Shown here piece by piece: positions 1 to 4,700 of a stretch of 5,500 nucleotides of DNA. The notes below the pieces were generated by a model. The model did not search any database. It worked only from the letters and a program-made list of their open reading frames with translations, and was not told the DNA's origin. The stretch is from Thermococcales archaeon 44_46 (GTDB lineage Archaea; Methanobacteriota_B; Thermococci; Thermococcales; Thermococcaceae). Both the position numbers and the translations under genes were made by a program. The DNA lies in the NCBI GenBank assembly GCA_001507935.1, contig LGET01000112.1, positions 1 to 5,500 on the forward strand, written 5' to 3'. Within the stretch, counting starts at the first letter, position 1. Each line of letters begins with the position of its first letter.

Positions 1-1
1 C

Positions 2-19
2 TATATAGACTATATAGAC
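2..19 (+). promoter_or_regulatory. Tandem TATATAGAC repeat, possible TATA element
   Basis: Two perfect adjacent copies of the 9-mer TATATAGAC occupy positions 2-10 and 11-19, just before the phosphate permease gene. The TATATAG core resembles an archaeal TATA box. A box at 2-8 would place transcription initiation close to the start codon, giving a nearly leaderless mRNA. The upstream sequence is cut off by the window edge, so a BRE or a better promoter further upstream cannot be judged. The duplication is seen directly; the promoter role is inferred. Confidence 0.3.
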
Positions 20-29
20 GGTGAAGGCA

Positions 30-992
30 ATGGACGCGACAATAATAGCAGCAGTTGCAATTGCATTCTACATAGCGTGGAATATAGGGGCTAATGACAG
101 TGCAAATGCAATGGGAACAGCTGTGGGGGCGGGGTTGTTAAGCTTCCGCCAGGCAACACTAACTATAGCAATCTTTGTCATGCTTGGAGCTTACTTAAAG
201 GGATACAAGGTAATGAAAACGATAGGAAAGGGCATTATTCCTCCAGAGTATCTTACCCTCAATATTGCCATAATCGCCCTCCTTGCAGCTGGCATATGGG
301 TAACAATAGCGACAATAAAAGGGCTCCCCGTATCAACAACTCAAGCGATAGTTGGGGGAGTAGTCGGGGTGGGAATAGCCATCAGAGCTCCGATAAACTG
401 GGGGACTTTGATAAAAATAGCTGGAGCTTGGGTGTGTTCTCCCATATTAGCAGCCCTTTTTGCTCTGATACTCTTTAAGTTTTATGGGCAAGTGGTGAAT
501 AACATCAAGAGCTTTGGGAGAATTGAGCTTCTTTACAAGTGGCTTGCTGTCCTTGGAGGATCATACATGGCATTTAACTTTGGGGCAAATGAAGTGGCAA
601 ATGCAACGGGTCTTCTCGTTGGGGCGGGCTTCTTTAGTCCGAAAGCCGCCGGGATGTTTGGGGCTATAAGCCTGGCCATTGGCTCCTTAACTTTCAGCTA
701 CGCTGTGATGTACACCGTGGGAAAAAAGATCACATCTCTTGGCCCATTGTCCGCTTTCTCGGCTCAATTCGGGTCTGCCATAGCTGTTAGCCTAGCAAAC
801 ATGTTTGGACTCCCTGTTAGCTCAAGTCAAGCCATAGTTGGGGGAGTCATCGGGGTAGGGCTTGCAACAGGAAGAAAAGTGGGGAAAAAAGTTGTAGGGG
901 AAATAGTGTTTGGGTGGGTTGCCACGCCAACAATCAGTATAGTCTTAGCACTCGGAATCTTTAAGCTCTTCCAGCTCTCGGGGTTGATTTAA
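30..992 (+). CDS. PiT-family inorganic phosphate permease
   Basis: Integral membrane transporter of the PiT (PHO4) family, which imports inorganic phosphate by symport with H+ or Na+. It is 320 aa and highly hydrophobic throughout. The family's two-fold internal repeat is explicit: GANDSANA at residues 20-27 matches GANEVANA at 185-192, and GLPVSTTQAIVGG from 98 matches GLPVSSSQAIVGG from 260. The Asn/Asp(Glu) pairs of the GAN(D/E) motifs and the (T/S)Q pairs lie in the family's re-entrant substrate-binding segments. The length fits short archaeal PiT proteins, lacking the long central loop of E. coli PitA. I prefer ATG 30 over an in-frame GTG at 21 because GGTGA at 20-24 lies 5 nt before the ATG, whereas nothing resembling a ribosome site precedes the GTG. 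No PhoU-like partner is visible; it could lie upstream of the window. The coupling ion cannot be read from sequence. Confidence 0.93.
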   Translation: MDATIIAAVAIAFYIAWNIGANDSANAMGTAVGAGLLSFRQATLTIAIFVMLGAYLKGYKVMKTIGKGIIPPEYLTLNIAIIALLAAGIWVTIATIKGLPVSTTQAIVGGVVGVGIAIRAPINWGTLIKIAGAWVCSPILAALFALILFKFYGQVVNNIKSFGRIELLYKWLAVLGGSYMAFNFGANEVANATGLLVGAGFFSPKAAGMFGAISLAIGSLTFSYAVMYTVGKKITSLGPLSAFSAQFGSAIAVSLANMFGLPVSSSQAIVGGVIGVGLATGRKVGKKVVGEIVFGWVATPTISIVLALGIFKLFQLSGLI

Positions 993-1010
993 AGGGGAAA
1001 TCACCCCCTT
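992..1010. terminator. Short hairpin between convergent genes
   Basis: AAGGGG (992-997) can pair with CCCCTT (1005-1010) around a 7-nt loop, in the 8-nt gap between the convergent permease stop codons and the start of the opposite gene. It may help separate the two transcripts. However, no strong T-tract follows on either strand, and archaeal termination normally relies on T-tracts, so this is weak. Confidence 0.2.
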
Positions 1011-2275
1011 CTTCTAAGTCTCAGCTTTGCTGTGAGGAGCTTTTCTGTTGTAAAGAACCTTGCAGTTATAAGCAACATCAGCACCGATAGGACTCCTAGG
1101 TAAACTGCACTGGCATACATAGTGGAATATTCCCCCATAAGCATTGCCCTGGAAGCCAATATCGGGTGGCTGAAGGGGATTGCTAGCAAAAAATACTTGA
1201 TTGCCAGAGGCAGAGTTTCCAGGTCTGCGAACATGAGGATGAACGTAGGAAACGTCAGCGGCATTATTCCTGCACTTACTACAGTATTTGCGCTCTTTGT
1301 ATCCTCGGCAAAAACCGCAAGCAGCATTGCAAAGCTCAGGGCGAATATCATCGCCAGGAACATTATAAGCACAAAAAGTGCCGCGCCTTGTGGGGTAACC
1401 GTTAGTCCAAGCTCTTCAAGGGTGATTCCGACCTGAGCAGAGGAAGTCAAGCTTCCGAGGTAGTTCCTCATACCGATCATATAAGCTATTGCTGCTATTA
1501 TACCTATTACAGCCGTCCCTACCATCTTTCCAGCTACAATAGTTATTCTTTTCACGGGCAGAGTTAGGAGGGTTTCGAGGGTTTTGTTCTCCTTTTCCAT
1601 AGCCATACTCCCGGCTGACATTTGGGCAACCAATATTATCATTATGAATATCACGATAGGCATAGAAAAAGACTGGGACGTTATGAGGTTCGCTACCAAG
1701 GAAGGTGGAACGGCAACAATGCGTCCTTTAATTACGGTGAAGCTCTTTGCGTCTATTGGTTTCAAAATAGCCTCAGGGTCGCCTTCCATGTTCTGCTGTA
1801 TCTTTAGCTTCGCGAGATACTCGTTGAGAACTGTCAGCACAGCGTTTATTCTACCTTCGCTTACCGCTTCCCTCATGCCTCCGCTTATTCCTCTGATTGT
1901 GCCGTACACCTCGACTTGAGCCTTTTGGTTGTTCTCTATGGCCCTTGAAAAGTTCTGCGGGATTATTACGATCATGTTGTAGTTCTCTTCTTGAGCTTTC
2001 TGGAGGGCTTCATCAATGCTCAAGGCATCTATCTTGGTTAGAGTCACATTAGGGGCAGTTTCTAAAGCTTTGATCAGCAGATCGCCGTATTGACCCTCAT
2101 CAAGGTTCACCAATACAACCTTAGTTTCCTCTTGAGCCTGTTCAAAACCTACCTGCATCATCTGCCCCAAGGCGGGATATATGATCAGGGGAACTATTAT
2201 TATGCCAAATATAAGCCCCTTATCCCTCAGAAGGTCTTTGAGCTCTTTCATTACAAGTATCCAGAAGTCACTCAT
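1001..2275 (-). CDS. ABC-2 type exporter permease (NatB-like)
   Basis: Membrane subunit of an ABC-2 family exporter, 424 aa, partner of the ATPase encoded immediately upstream. The layout is typical of NatB/COG1668-like permeases: a cytoplasmic N-terminal amphipathic stretch (about 1-19), TM1 at about 20-40, a large soluble domain (about 41-200) expected outside the membrane, then a block of about five or six helices (about 203-225, 250-270, 297-322, 332-352, 358-376, 386-406) and a basic tail (RLRRRG). After TM2, residues 226-251 show the characteristic coupling region, with MEKENKTLETLL followed by LPVKR and a GK. The ATG overlaps the ATPase stop as ATGA and is preceded by a perfect GGAGGTG site. 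Bacterial NatAB exports Na+, but many relatives export drugs, lipids or peptides, so the substrate is undetermined. It is the last gene of the six-gene operon. Confidence 0.9.
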   Translation of the reverse strand: MSDFWILVMKELKDLLRDKGLIFGIIIVPLIIYPALGQMMQVGFEQAQEETKVVLVNLDEGQYGDLLIKALETAPNVTLTKIDALSIDEALQKAQEENYNMIVIIPQNFSRAIENNQKAQVEVYGTIRGISGGMREAVSEGRINAVLTVLNEYLAKLKIQQNMEGDPEAILKPIDAKSFTVIKGRIVAVPPSLVANLITSQSFSMPIVIFIMIILVAQMSAGSMAMEKENKTLETLLTLPVKRITIVAGKMVGTAVIGIIAAIAYMIGMRNYLGSLTSSAQVGITLEELGLTVTPQGAALFVLIMFLAMIFALSFAMLLAVFAEDTKSANTVVSAGIMPLTFPTFILMFADLETLPLAIKYFLLAIPFSHPILASRAMLMGEYSTMYASAVYLGVLSVLMLLITARFFTTEKLLTAKLRLRRRG

Positions 2276-3021
2276 TCAAACACCTCCACTGCTTGTTTGC
2301 CCCCGATTATGGACATAAAGACTTCTTCGAGGTTTTCCGCCTCGTATTTTTCTTTCAGCTCCTTTGGAGTGCCTATTTCAACTATCATGCCGCGGTTTAT
2401 CAGAGCAACCCTATCACAGAGAAACTCCACTTCGAGCATATTGTGGCTTGAAACTAGAAATGTTATTCCCTTTTCTCTTGCGAACTGTTTTATCGTCTGC
2501 CTTATGGAATACGCGTTTATTATGTCCAGTCCGCTTGCCGGCTCATCCAGAATAGCAAGCTTGGGCTCAACCATCAAAGCTCTCGCAAGCAAAAGCTTTC
2601 TCGTCATACCCTTTGAGTAGGTGGATATTTTGTCGTTCAGCCTATCTCCAAGACCGCTAAGCTTTACACCAAGCTCGAGCATCTTTTCATAACTCTTTCC
2701 CGTTTTAGCATAAAGCTTGGCCATAAACTGGAGGTACTCAATCCCCTTGAGGTTCTTATAAGCCCCGGCTTCCTCCGGAAGGTAGCTTATGAGCTTCCTT
2801 ACTTCATCCCCCTCTTTAACTACATCGTGGCCAAAAACTTCAGCCCTCCCTCCCGTTGGGGTCAACAAAGTTGCCAGGATCTTGAGCGTCGTGCTCTTAC
2901 CTGCGCCATTCGGGCCGATGAGGCCGAAGATCTCTCCTTCCTTAATCTCAAAGCTTATTCCTTTGAGAGCTTTGACTTTTCCGTAGTCCTTCTCAAGGTT
3001 TTCTACGAGAACTGCCTTCAT
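2272..3021 (-). CDS. ABC transporter ATPase (NatA/CcmA-like)
   Basis: Cytoplasmic nucleotide-binding subunit of the ABC-2 exporter, 249 aa, the usual size for this group. Motifs in order: Walker A GPNGAGKST (36-44); a Q-loop region reading YLPEE (80-84), where Glu stands in place of the canonical Gln as often seen in this subfamily; a degenerate signature YSKGMTRK (135-142); Walker B LAILDEP (155-161) with catalytic Glu160; D-loop SGLD (163-166); and switch His193 in SSH. All catalytic elements appear intact. The reading frame stays open upstream to 3150, but the ABC domain begins at MKAVLVENLEKDYG. ATG 3021 forms an ATGA overlap with the preceding gene and has a G-rich ribosome site (GGGGGGAG) 4 nt upstream, so the longer start is rejected. 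Its stop overlaps the permease start by 4 nt. Confidence 0.93.
   Translation of the reverse strand: MKAVLVENLEKDYGKVKALKGISFEIKEGEIFGLIGPNGAGKSTTLKILATLLTPTGGRAEVFGHDVVKEGDEVRKLISYLPEEAGAYKNLKGIEYLQFMAKLYAKTGKSYEKMLELGVKLSGLGDRLNDKISTYSKGMTRKLLLARALMVEPKLAILDEPASGLDIINAYSIRQTIKQFAREKGITFLVSSHNMLEVEFLCDRVALINRGMIVEIGTPKELKEKYEAENLEEVFMSIIGGKQAVEVFE
2281..2287 (-). promoter_or_regulatory. Shine-Dalgarno site of the ABC permease
   Basis: On the minus strand GGAGGTG lies 5 nt before the permease ATG (2275), inside the last codons of the ATPase gene. It is a full match to the archaeal 16S tail. With the ATGA overlap it argues for coupled translation at matched stoichiometry of the two exporter subunits. 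Confidence 0.8.
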
Positions 3022-3377
3022 CGGGCTCCCCCCAGCTTGTAGATGATTATCCCCAGAGTCGCAAGTGCCGCCCCGAAAATAACCATCTCCTTCAGCCCGG
3101 CATAGCCTCCAACGAAAGCTATTCCAAGCCCGCTCGCCACTCCAAGCCACCCATTAAGCTGGCGGGCGTTTTTGAATGGGTAGCCGAGGGCGACCAAGAG
3201 GGTGCCGAGAATTACCAGCCCGATTTCGAGTACAAAGAAGAACGGGTTAATAGCTTCGCAGACTTCCCCACCCGGAAGCACCGTGCATGCGGCCCTATCC
3301 ATGGGAGGTCTCAAAATTGCAAGTATTACTCCAAGGGCATAGAGCACTCCGCCGGCAACCTTTTCACTTATCCTCAT
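3018..3377 (-). CDS. Small four-helix membrane protein, unknown function
   Basis: A 119-aa hydrophobic protein I do not recognise. Roughly four membrane segments are visible: about 7-22, 43-68, 80-98 and 98-116. Between the first two lies a hydrophilic loop with two cysteines (Cys31 and Cys40, 8 residues apart, around a PGGE turn), which could form a disulfide if the loop faces outside. I start it at ATG 3377, which has GGGTGG 5 nt upstream and overlaps the HTH gene by 14 nt. An in-frame ATG at 3410 would extend the protein by 11 residues deeper into the HTH gene and has no better site. Its stop overlaps the ATPase start (ATGA). Sitting between the regulator and the ATPase, it may be an accessory or sensor subunit of the exporter; that is inference from position only. 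Confidence 0.8.
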   Translation of the reverse strand: MRISEKVAGGVLYALGVILAILRPPMDRAACTVLPGGEVCEAINPFFFVLEIGLVILGTLLVALGYPFKNARQLNGWLGVASGLGIAFVGGYAGLKEMVIFGAALATLGIIIYKLGGAR

Positions 3378-3576
3378 TTTTACCACCCTCGTAGATGAAA
3401 ATGTCTTCAATCTTAACGTTAAAAAACTTAGCGATTTTGAACGCGAGCCTAAGGGAGGGGTCGTACCTGCCCTTTTCGATGGCTATTATAGTCTGCCTCG
3501 TGACGCCAAGGGCTTTGGCAAGCTCCTCTTGCGTTAGTCCTCTCTCTTCCCTGAACTCGCGGAGACGGTTCTTCAT
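3364..3576 (-). CDS. XRE-family HTH transcriptional regulator
   Basis: A 70-aa single-domain DNA-binding protein of the Cro/C1 (XRE, HTH_3) superfamily. The helix-turn-helix covers about residues 14-36: LTQEELAKALGV is helix 2 and turn, TRQTIIAIEKGR the recognition helix, then YDPSL and a further helix ending in FFNVKIEDIF. The lack of any sensor domain is typical of the compact YozG/YgzD-like group, often found beside small membrane proteins or ABC-2 exporters. The start is ATG 3576: AGGAGG at 3585-3590 is 8 nt away, whereas an in-frame GTG at 3582 is only 2 nt from it. It lies 2 nt after the second DUF2178-like gene and overlaps the next gene by 14 nt. It is the obvious candidate to bind the duplicated operator at 4272-4303 and autoregulate the operon, probably as a dimer. 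How it senses a signal is not visible. Confidence 0.92.
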   Translation of the reverse strand: MKNRLREFREERGLTQEELAKALGVTRQTIIAIEKGRYDPSLRLAFKIAKFFNVKIEDIFIYEGGKNEDK

Positions 3577-3578
3577 GC

Positions 3579-3878
3579 TCACATCCTCCTAGCGTAGTAT
3601 GCTCTAAAGATCCAGATGCTAAAGAATATCGCCATGAAGATTATCAAAGCTGTGTCCCTAGCATCGCTGTTTTTTGTAACAAACCAATGATAAAATAATA
3701 AAATGATGTCCACAATCATAACGAGCTCCAAAGCTTTAAGTGCAGTCCTTTTATCTATTTCCTTCGCTCTTTCATCGGCGGGAAGCCCTATTTCTCGAAG
3801 CATAATTCTCGTCATCAAAGTTCCAAGAAGAGCTCCACCAATAAGGGAGATAACTGCAACGATGAGCAATTCGTTCAT
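3579..3878 (-). CDS. Small DUF2178-like membrane protein (paralogue 2)
   Basis: A 99-aa membrane protein with about three helices (3-22, 48-66, 73-92). A hydrophilic segment after the first helix contains Asp-Glu-Arg at 35-37 within ADERAKEIDKRTALKALE, and the protein ends in AYYARRM. Both features recur in the gene just upstream, so the two are probably paralogues, this one having lost the first helix. The DER-x-K-x-I motif followed by a helix resembles archaeal DUF2178 membrane proteins, often encoded beside XRE regulators; the family assignment comes from memory of the pattern, and the function is unknown. ATG 3878 abuts the upstream TGA with GGTGAT 4 nt before it, indicating coupled translation. 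Confidence 0.8.
   Translation of the reverse strand: MNELLIVAVISLIGGALLGTLMTRIMLREIGLPADERAKEIDKRTALKALELVMIVDIILLFYHWFVTKNSDARDTALIIFMAIFFSIWIFRAYYARRM
3585..3590 (-). promoter_or_regulatory. Shine-Dalgarno site deciding the regulator start
   Basis: AGGAGG on the minus strand, formed by the two Arg codons in the C-terminal Tyr-Tyr-Ala-Arg-Arg-Met of the preceding gene. Spacing is 8 nt to ATG 3576 but only 2 nt to GTG 3582, which favours the ATG. Confidence 0.7.
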
Positions 3879-4259
3879 TCACATCACCCTTGCGTAATAA
3901 TGCCTTAGAATGAGGTGTAGGAAAAGCACCCCAGCAAGTGTGAGTCCTATGGCAGCAAAAGCCCCCGCAAACTTCGGATCACTCAGCTTTTCTGTAAGAA
4001 CTATCATAGCGATAGCCAAAGCTACCTCTACAATTTGAATGGTTCTTACTGCGGCAATTTCGCTTATCCTTTTTGTACGCTCGTCCTCAAAGACATGACC
4101 TCTCTTTTCAAGGACTGAATAATAGCCATAAATGAAAAACGCTCCTAGCACAAAAACCACCACGGATACTTCAACTTTTCCCTCTGGGAGTGCCCAACCC
4201 ATTATCCATCCCATTGCCATAATACCAACCAGCGGTAGAAGGTGTACAAGCTTGCTCAT
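3879..4259 (-). CDS. Small DUF2178-like membrane protein (paralogue 1)
   Basis: First gene of the operon, 126 aa, with about four membrane helices (8-24, 30-48, 72-90, 97-117). Between helices 2 and 3 a charged cytoplasmic segment carries Asp-Glu-Arg (59-61) in EDERTKRISEIAA, and the protein ends HYYARVM. The same layout appears in the following gene. It resembles the DUF2178 family, whose role is not established. An in-frame ATG at 4271 would add four residues (MVRK), but it sits directly against the operator and lacks a ribosome site. ATG 4259 has GGTGAGG at 4263-4269, leaving a sensible leader of about 26 nt from the predicted transcription start. The gene's TGA directly abuts the next ATG. 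Its position first after the operator suggests it is a main target of the regulator; a sensor, immunity or transporter-accessory role is speculation. Confidence 0.82.
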   Translation of the reverse strand: MSKLVHLLPLVGIMAMGWIMGWALPEGKVEVSVVVFVLGAFFIYGYYSVLEKRGHVFEDERTKRISEIAAVRTIQIVEVALAIAMIVLTEKLSDPKFAGAFAAIGLTLAGVLFLHLILRHYYARVM

Positions 4260-4262
4260 CTT

Positions 4263-4269
4263 CCTCACC
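4263..4269 (-). promoter_or_regulatory. Shine-Dalgarno site deciding the operon's first start
   Basis: GGTGAGG on the minus strand, 3 nt (5 nt if the core is GGTGA) before ATG 4259. Because it begins within the alternative ATG at 4271, it supports the shorter start. The same GGTGA-plus-5 spacing occurs at the phosphate permease gene. Confidence 0.6.
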
Positions 4270-4271
4270 AT

Positions 4272-4303
4272 GTAAAGTTTCCTTTACGTAAAGTTTCCTT
4301 TAC
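4272..4303 (-). promoter_or_regulatory. Tandem double operator (2 x 16 bp)
   Basis: Two perfect, directly abutting copies of GTAAAGTTTCCTTTAC (plus strand; 4272-4287 and 4288-4303). Each copy is an inverted repeat, GTAAAG and CTTTAC around a TTTC centre. The centre is asymmetric, so the copies are direct repeats as well as dyads. The block begins 3 nt downstream of the minus-strand TATA box at 4307-4314 and covers the expected transcription start (about 4285). A bound protein would therefore block RNA polymerase rather than TBP. The dyad fits a homodimeric HTH protein, and the XRE regulator in the same operon is the natural candidate. The one-turn-and-a-half spacing (16 bp) would place two dimers on partly different faces. 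Repeat and dyad are seen directly; the operator role is inferred. Confidence 0.8.
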
Positions 4304-4306
4304 AGC

Positions 4307-4314
4307 CTTATAAA
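4307..4314 (-). promoter_or_regulatory. TATA box of the six-gene operon
   Basis: On the minus strand the sequence reads AAAAAGG-TTTATAAG, a good archaeal TATA box (TTTATAAG) with a purine-rich BRE-like stretch just upstream. With initiation about 25 nt downstream, the start falls near 4285, inside the duplicated operator, giving a leader of about 26 nt to ATG 4259. Confidence 0.65.
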
Positions 4315-4362
4315 CCTTTTTCCCACACACCTGTTCCCAACTTCAATATTTCAAAGTCTCTC

Positions 4363-4658
4363 TTACTTTTTGAGCCAATAGTAAAGCATTGCAGCCAGAG
4401 AAGAATATACAAAGAGTTGCACTACAACAAAAAAGTATCTACTGAGGATTTCAAACTCTTTTGTTCCATAACTGCTCGCTAACTTCCACACGGAAAATGC
4501 AGCTATTATCGGAGCAGAAATCTCAAAGCTGACCTCCTTCCCGCCGTGAACGGCGAGGGTTCCAACGAGTTAACCCCTCGCCAACGACGGGAGGAGGTCA
4601 GAAATAAAATCATGAAGACAAAAGCAGATATCCAAACGCCCCAGCGCTTAATCTCCAT
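4363..4658 (-). pseudogene. Small membrane-protein gene split by a palindromic insertion
   Basis: The gap between the operon promoter and the PRC-barrel gene holds a broken gene. From ATG 4658, with GGTGAT 3 nt upstream, the frame reads MEIKRWGVWISAFVFMILF, a typical start leading into a membrane helix. It then enters the palindrome at 4528-4601 and runs in nonsense to a TAA at 4506-4508. In another frame, directly after the palindrome (from 4527), a hydrophobic coding stretch of 54 codons continues to TAA 4363-4365. It contains ISAPIIAAFSVWKLASS and, as a second helix, FFVVVQLFVYSSLAAMLYYW, ending WLKK. Removing 74 bp (4528-4601), or 77 bp if a flanking AAA is a target duplication, joins both halves in frame into a two-helix protein of about 72-73 residues. 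I do not recognise the protein. No start codon with a ribosome site precedes the C-terminal half, so it is probably not made. Confidence 0.7.
4528..4601. mobile_element. Palindromic MITE-like insertion
   Basis: About 74 bp made almost wholly of two inverted halves. The outer arms CTGACCTCCT (4529-4538) and AGGAGGTCAG (4592-4601) pair perfectly. After one bulged T, CCCG (4540-4543) pairs with CGGG (4588-4591). Further in, GGCGAGGG (4552-4559) pairs with CCCTCGCC (4575-4582) around a 15-nt loop. The left half also contains a tight hairpin, CGCCGT-GA-ACGGCG (4542-4555). It is GC-rich in an AT-richer region, and the frame analysis of the surrounding gene indicates it was inserted. AAA flanks it on both sides (4525-4527, 4602-4604), a possible 3-bp target duplication. 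It encodes nothing. It could be a non-autonomous element mobilised by an IS transposase. The GCCGTGAACGGC hairpin is reminiscent of IS200/IS605-type end hairpins, but I cannot confirm a parent. Confidence 0.65.
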
Positions 4659-4660
4659 GC

Positions 4661-4674
4661 AATCACCGGTGATT
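4661..4674. repeat. 14-bp perfect palindrome upstream of the broken gene
   Basis: AATCACCGGTGATT is perfectly self-complementary and lies 2 nt before ATG 4658. Its right half on the minus strand supplies the GGTGAT ribosome site of the broken gene. It could be a protein-binding site or a small hairpin that masks the site, or chance symmetry around a Shine-Dalgarno sequence. No other copy is seen in the window. The remainder of the gap (4675-4700) shows no feature I can support. Confidence 0.3.
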
Positions 4675-4700
4675 CTTAAAATTAGAGGAGGTAGAGAAGG

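Noticed and set aside
21..29. GTG start of the phosphate permease
   Set aside because: No ribosome site precedes it; GGTGA at 20-24 is placed for ATG 30.
1584..1919. Plus-strand 111-codon open frame inside the permease gene
   Set aside because: It is a shadow of the permease's minus-strand frame, with low-complexity translation and no family features.
2090..2620. Plus-strand 176-codon open frame across the ABC genes
   Set aside because: It is antisense to two clearly conserved ABC subunits, crosses their junction, and its translation has no recognisable domain.
3022..3150. N-terminal extension of the ABC ATPase by 43 residues
   Set aside because: The extension is not ABC-like, overlaps the upstream membrane-protein gene deeply, and ATG 3021 gives the canonical domain start with an ATGA overlap and a ribosome site.
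4375..4386. Additional operator half-site (GTAAAG near 4381) in the broken gene
   Set aside because: Only one half-site is present without the matching CTTTAC arm at the right distance, as expected by chance.
4529..4601. The palindrome as an intrinsic terminator or riboswitch
   Set aside because: It has no T-tract on either side, lies within a gene rather than at its end, and its removal restores the gene's frame, which favours insertion.
4661..4674. Thermococcales glycolytic regulator (TGR) site
   Set aside because: That motif is TATCAC-N5-GTGATA; here the half-sites are directly joined (ATCACCGGTGAT) without the 5-bp spacer, and no sugar-metabolism gene follows.
4304..4700. tRNA, C/D box RNA or CRISPR array in the non-coding stretch
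   Set aside because: No cloverleaf, no paired C/D boxes and no regularly spaced repeats were seen. The only repeats nearby are the abutting 16-mers at 4272-4303, which have no spacers.
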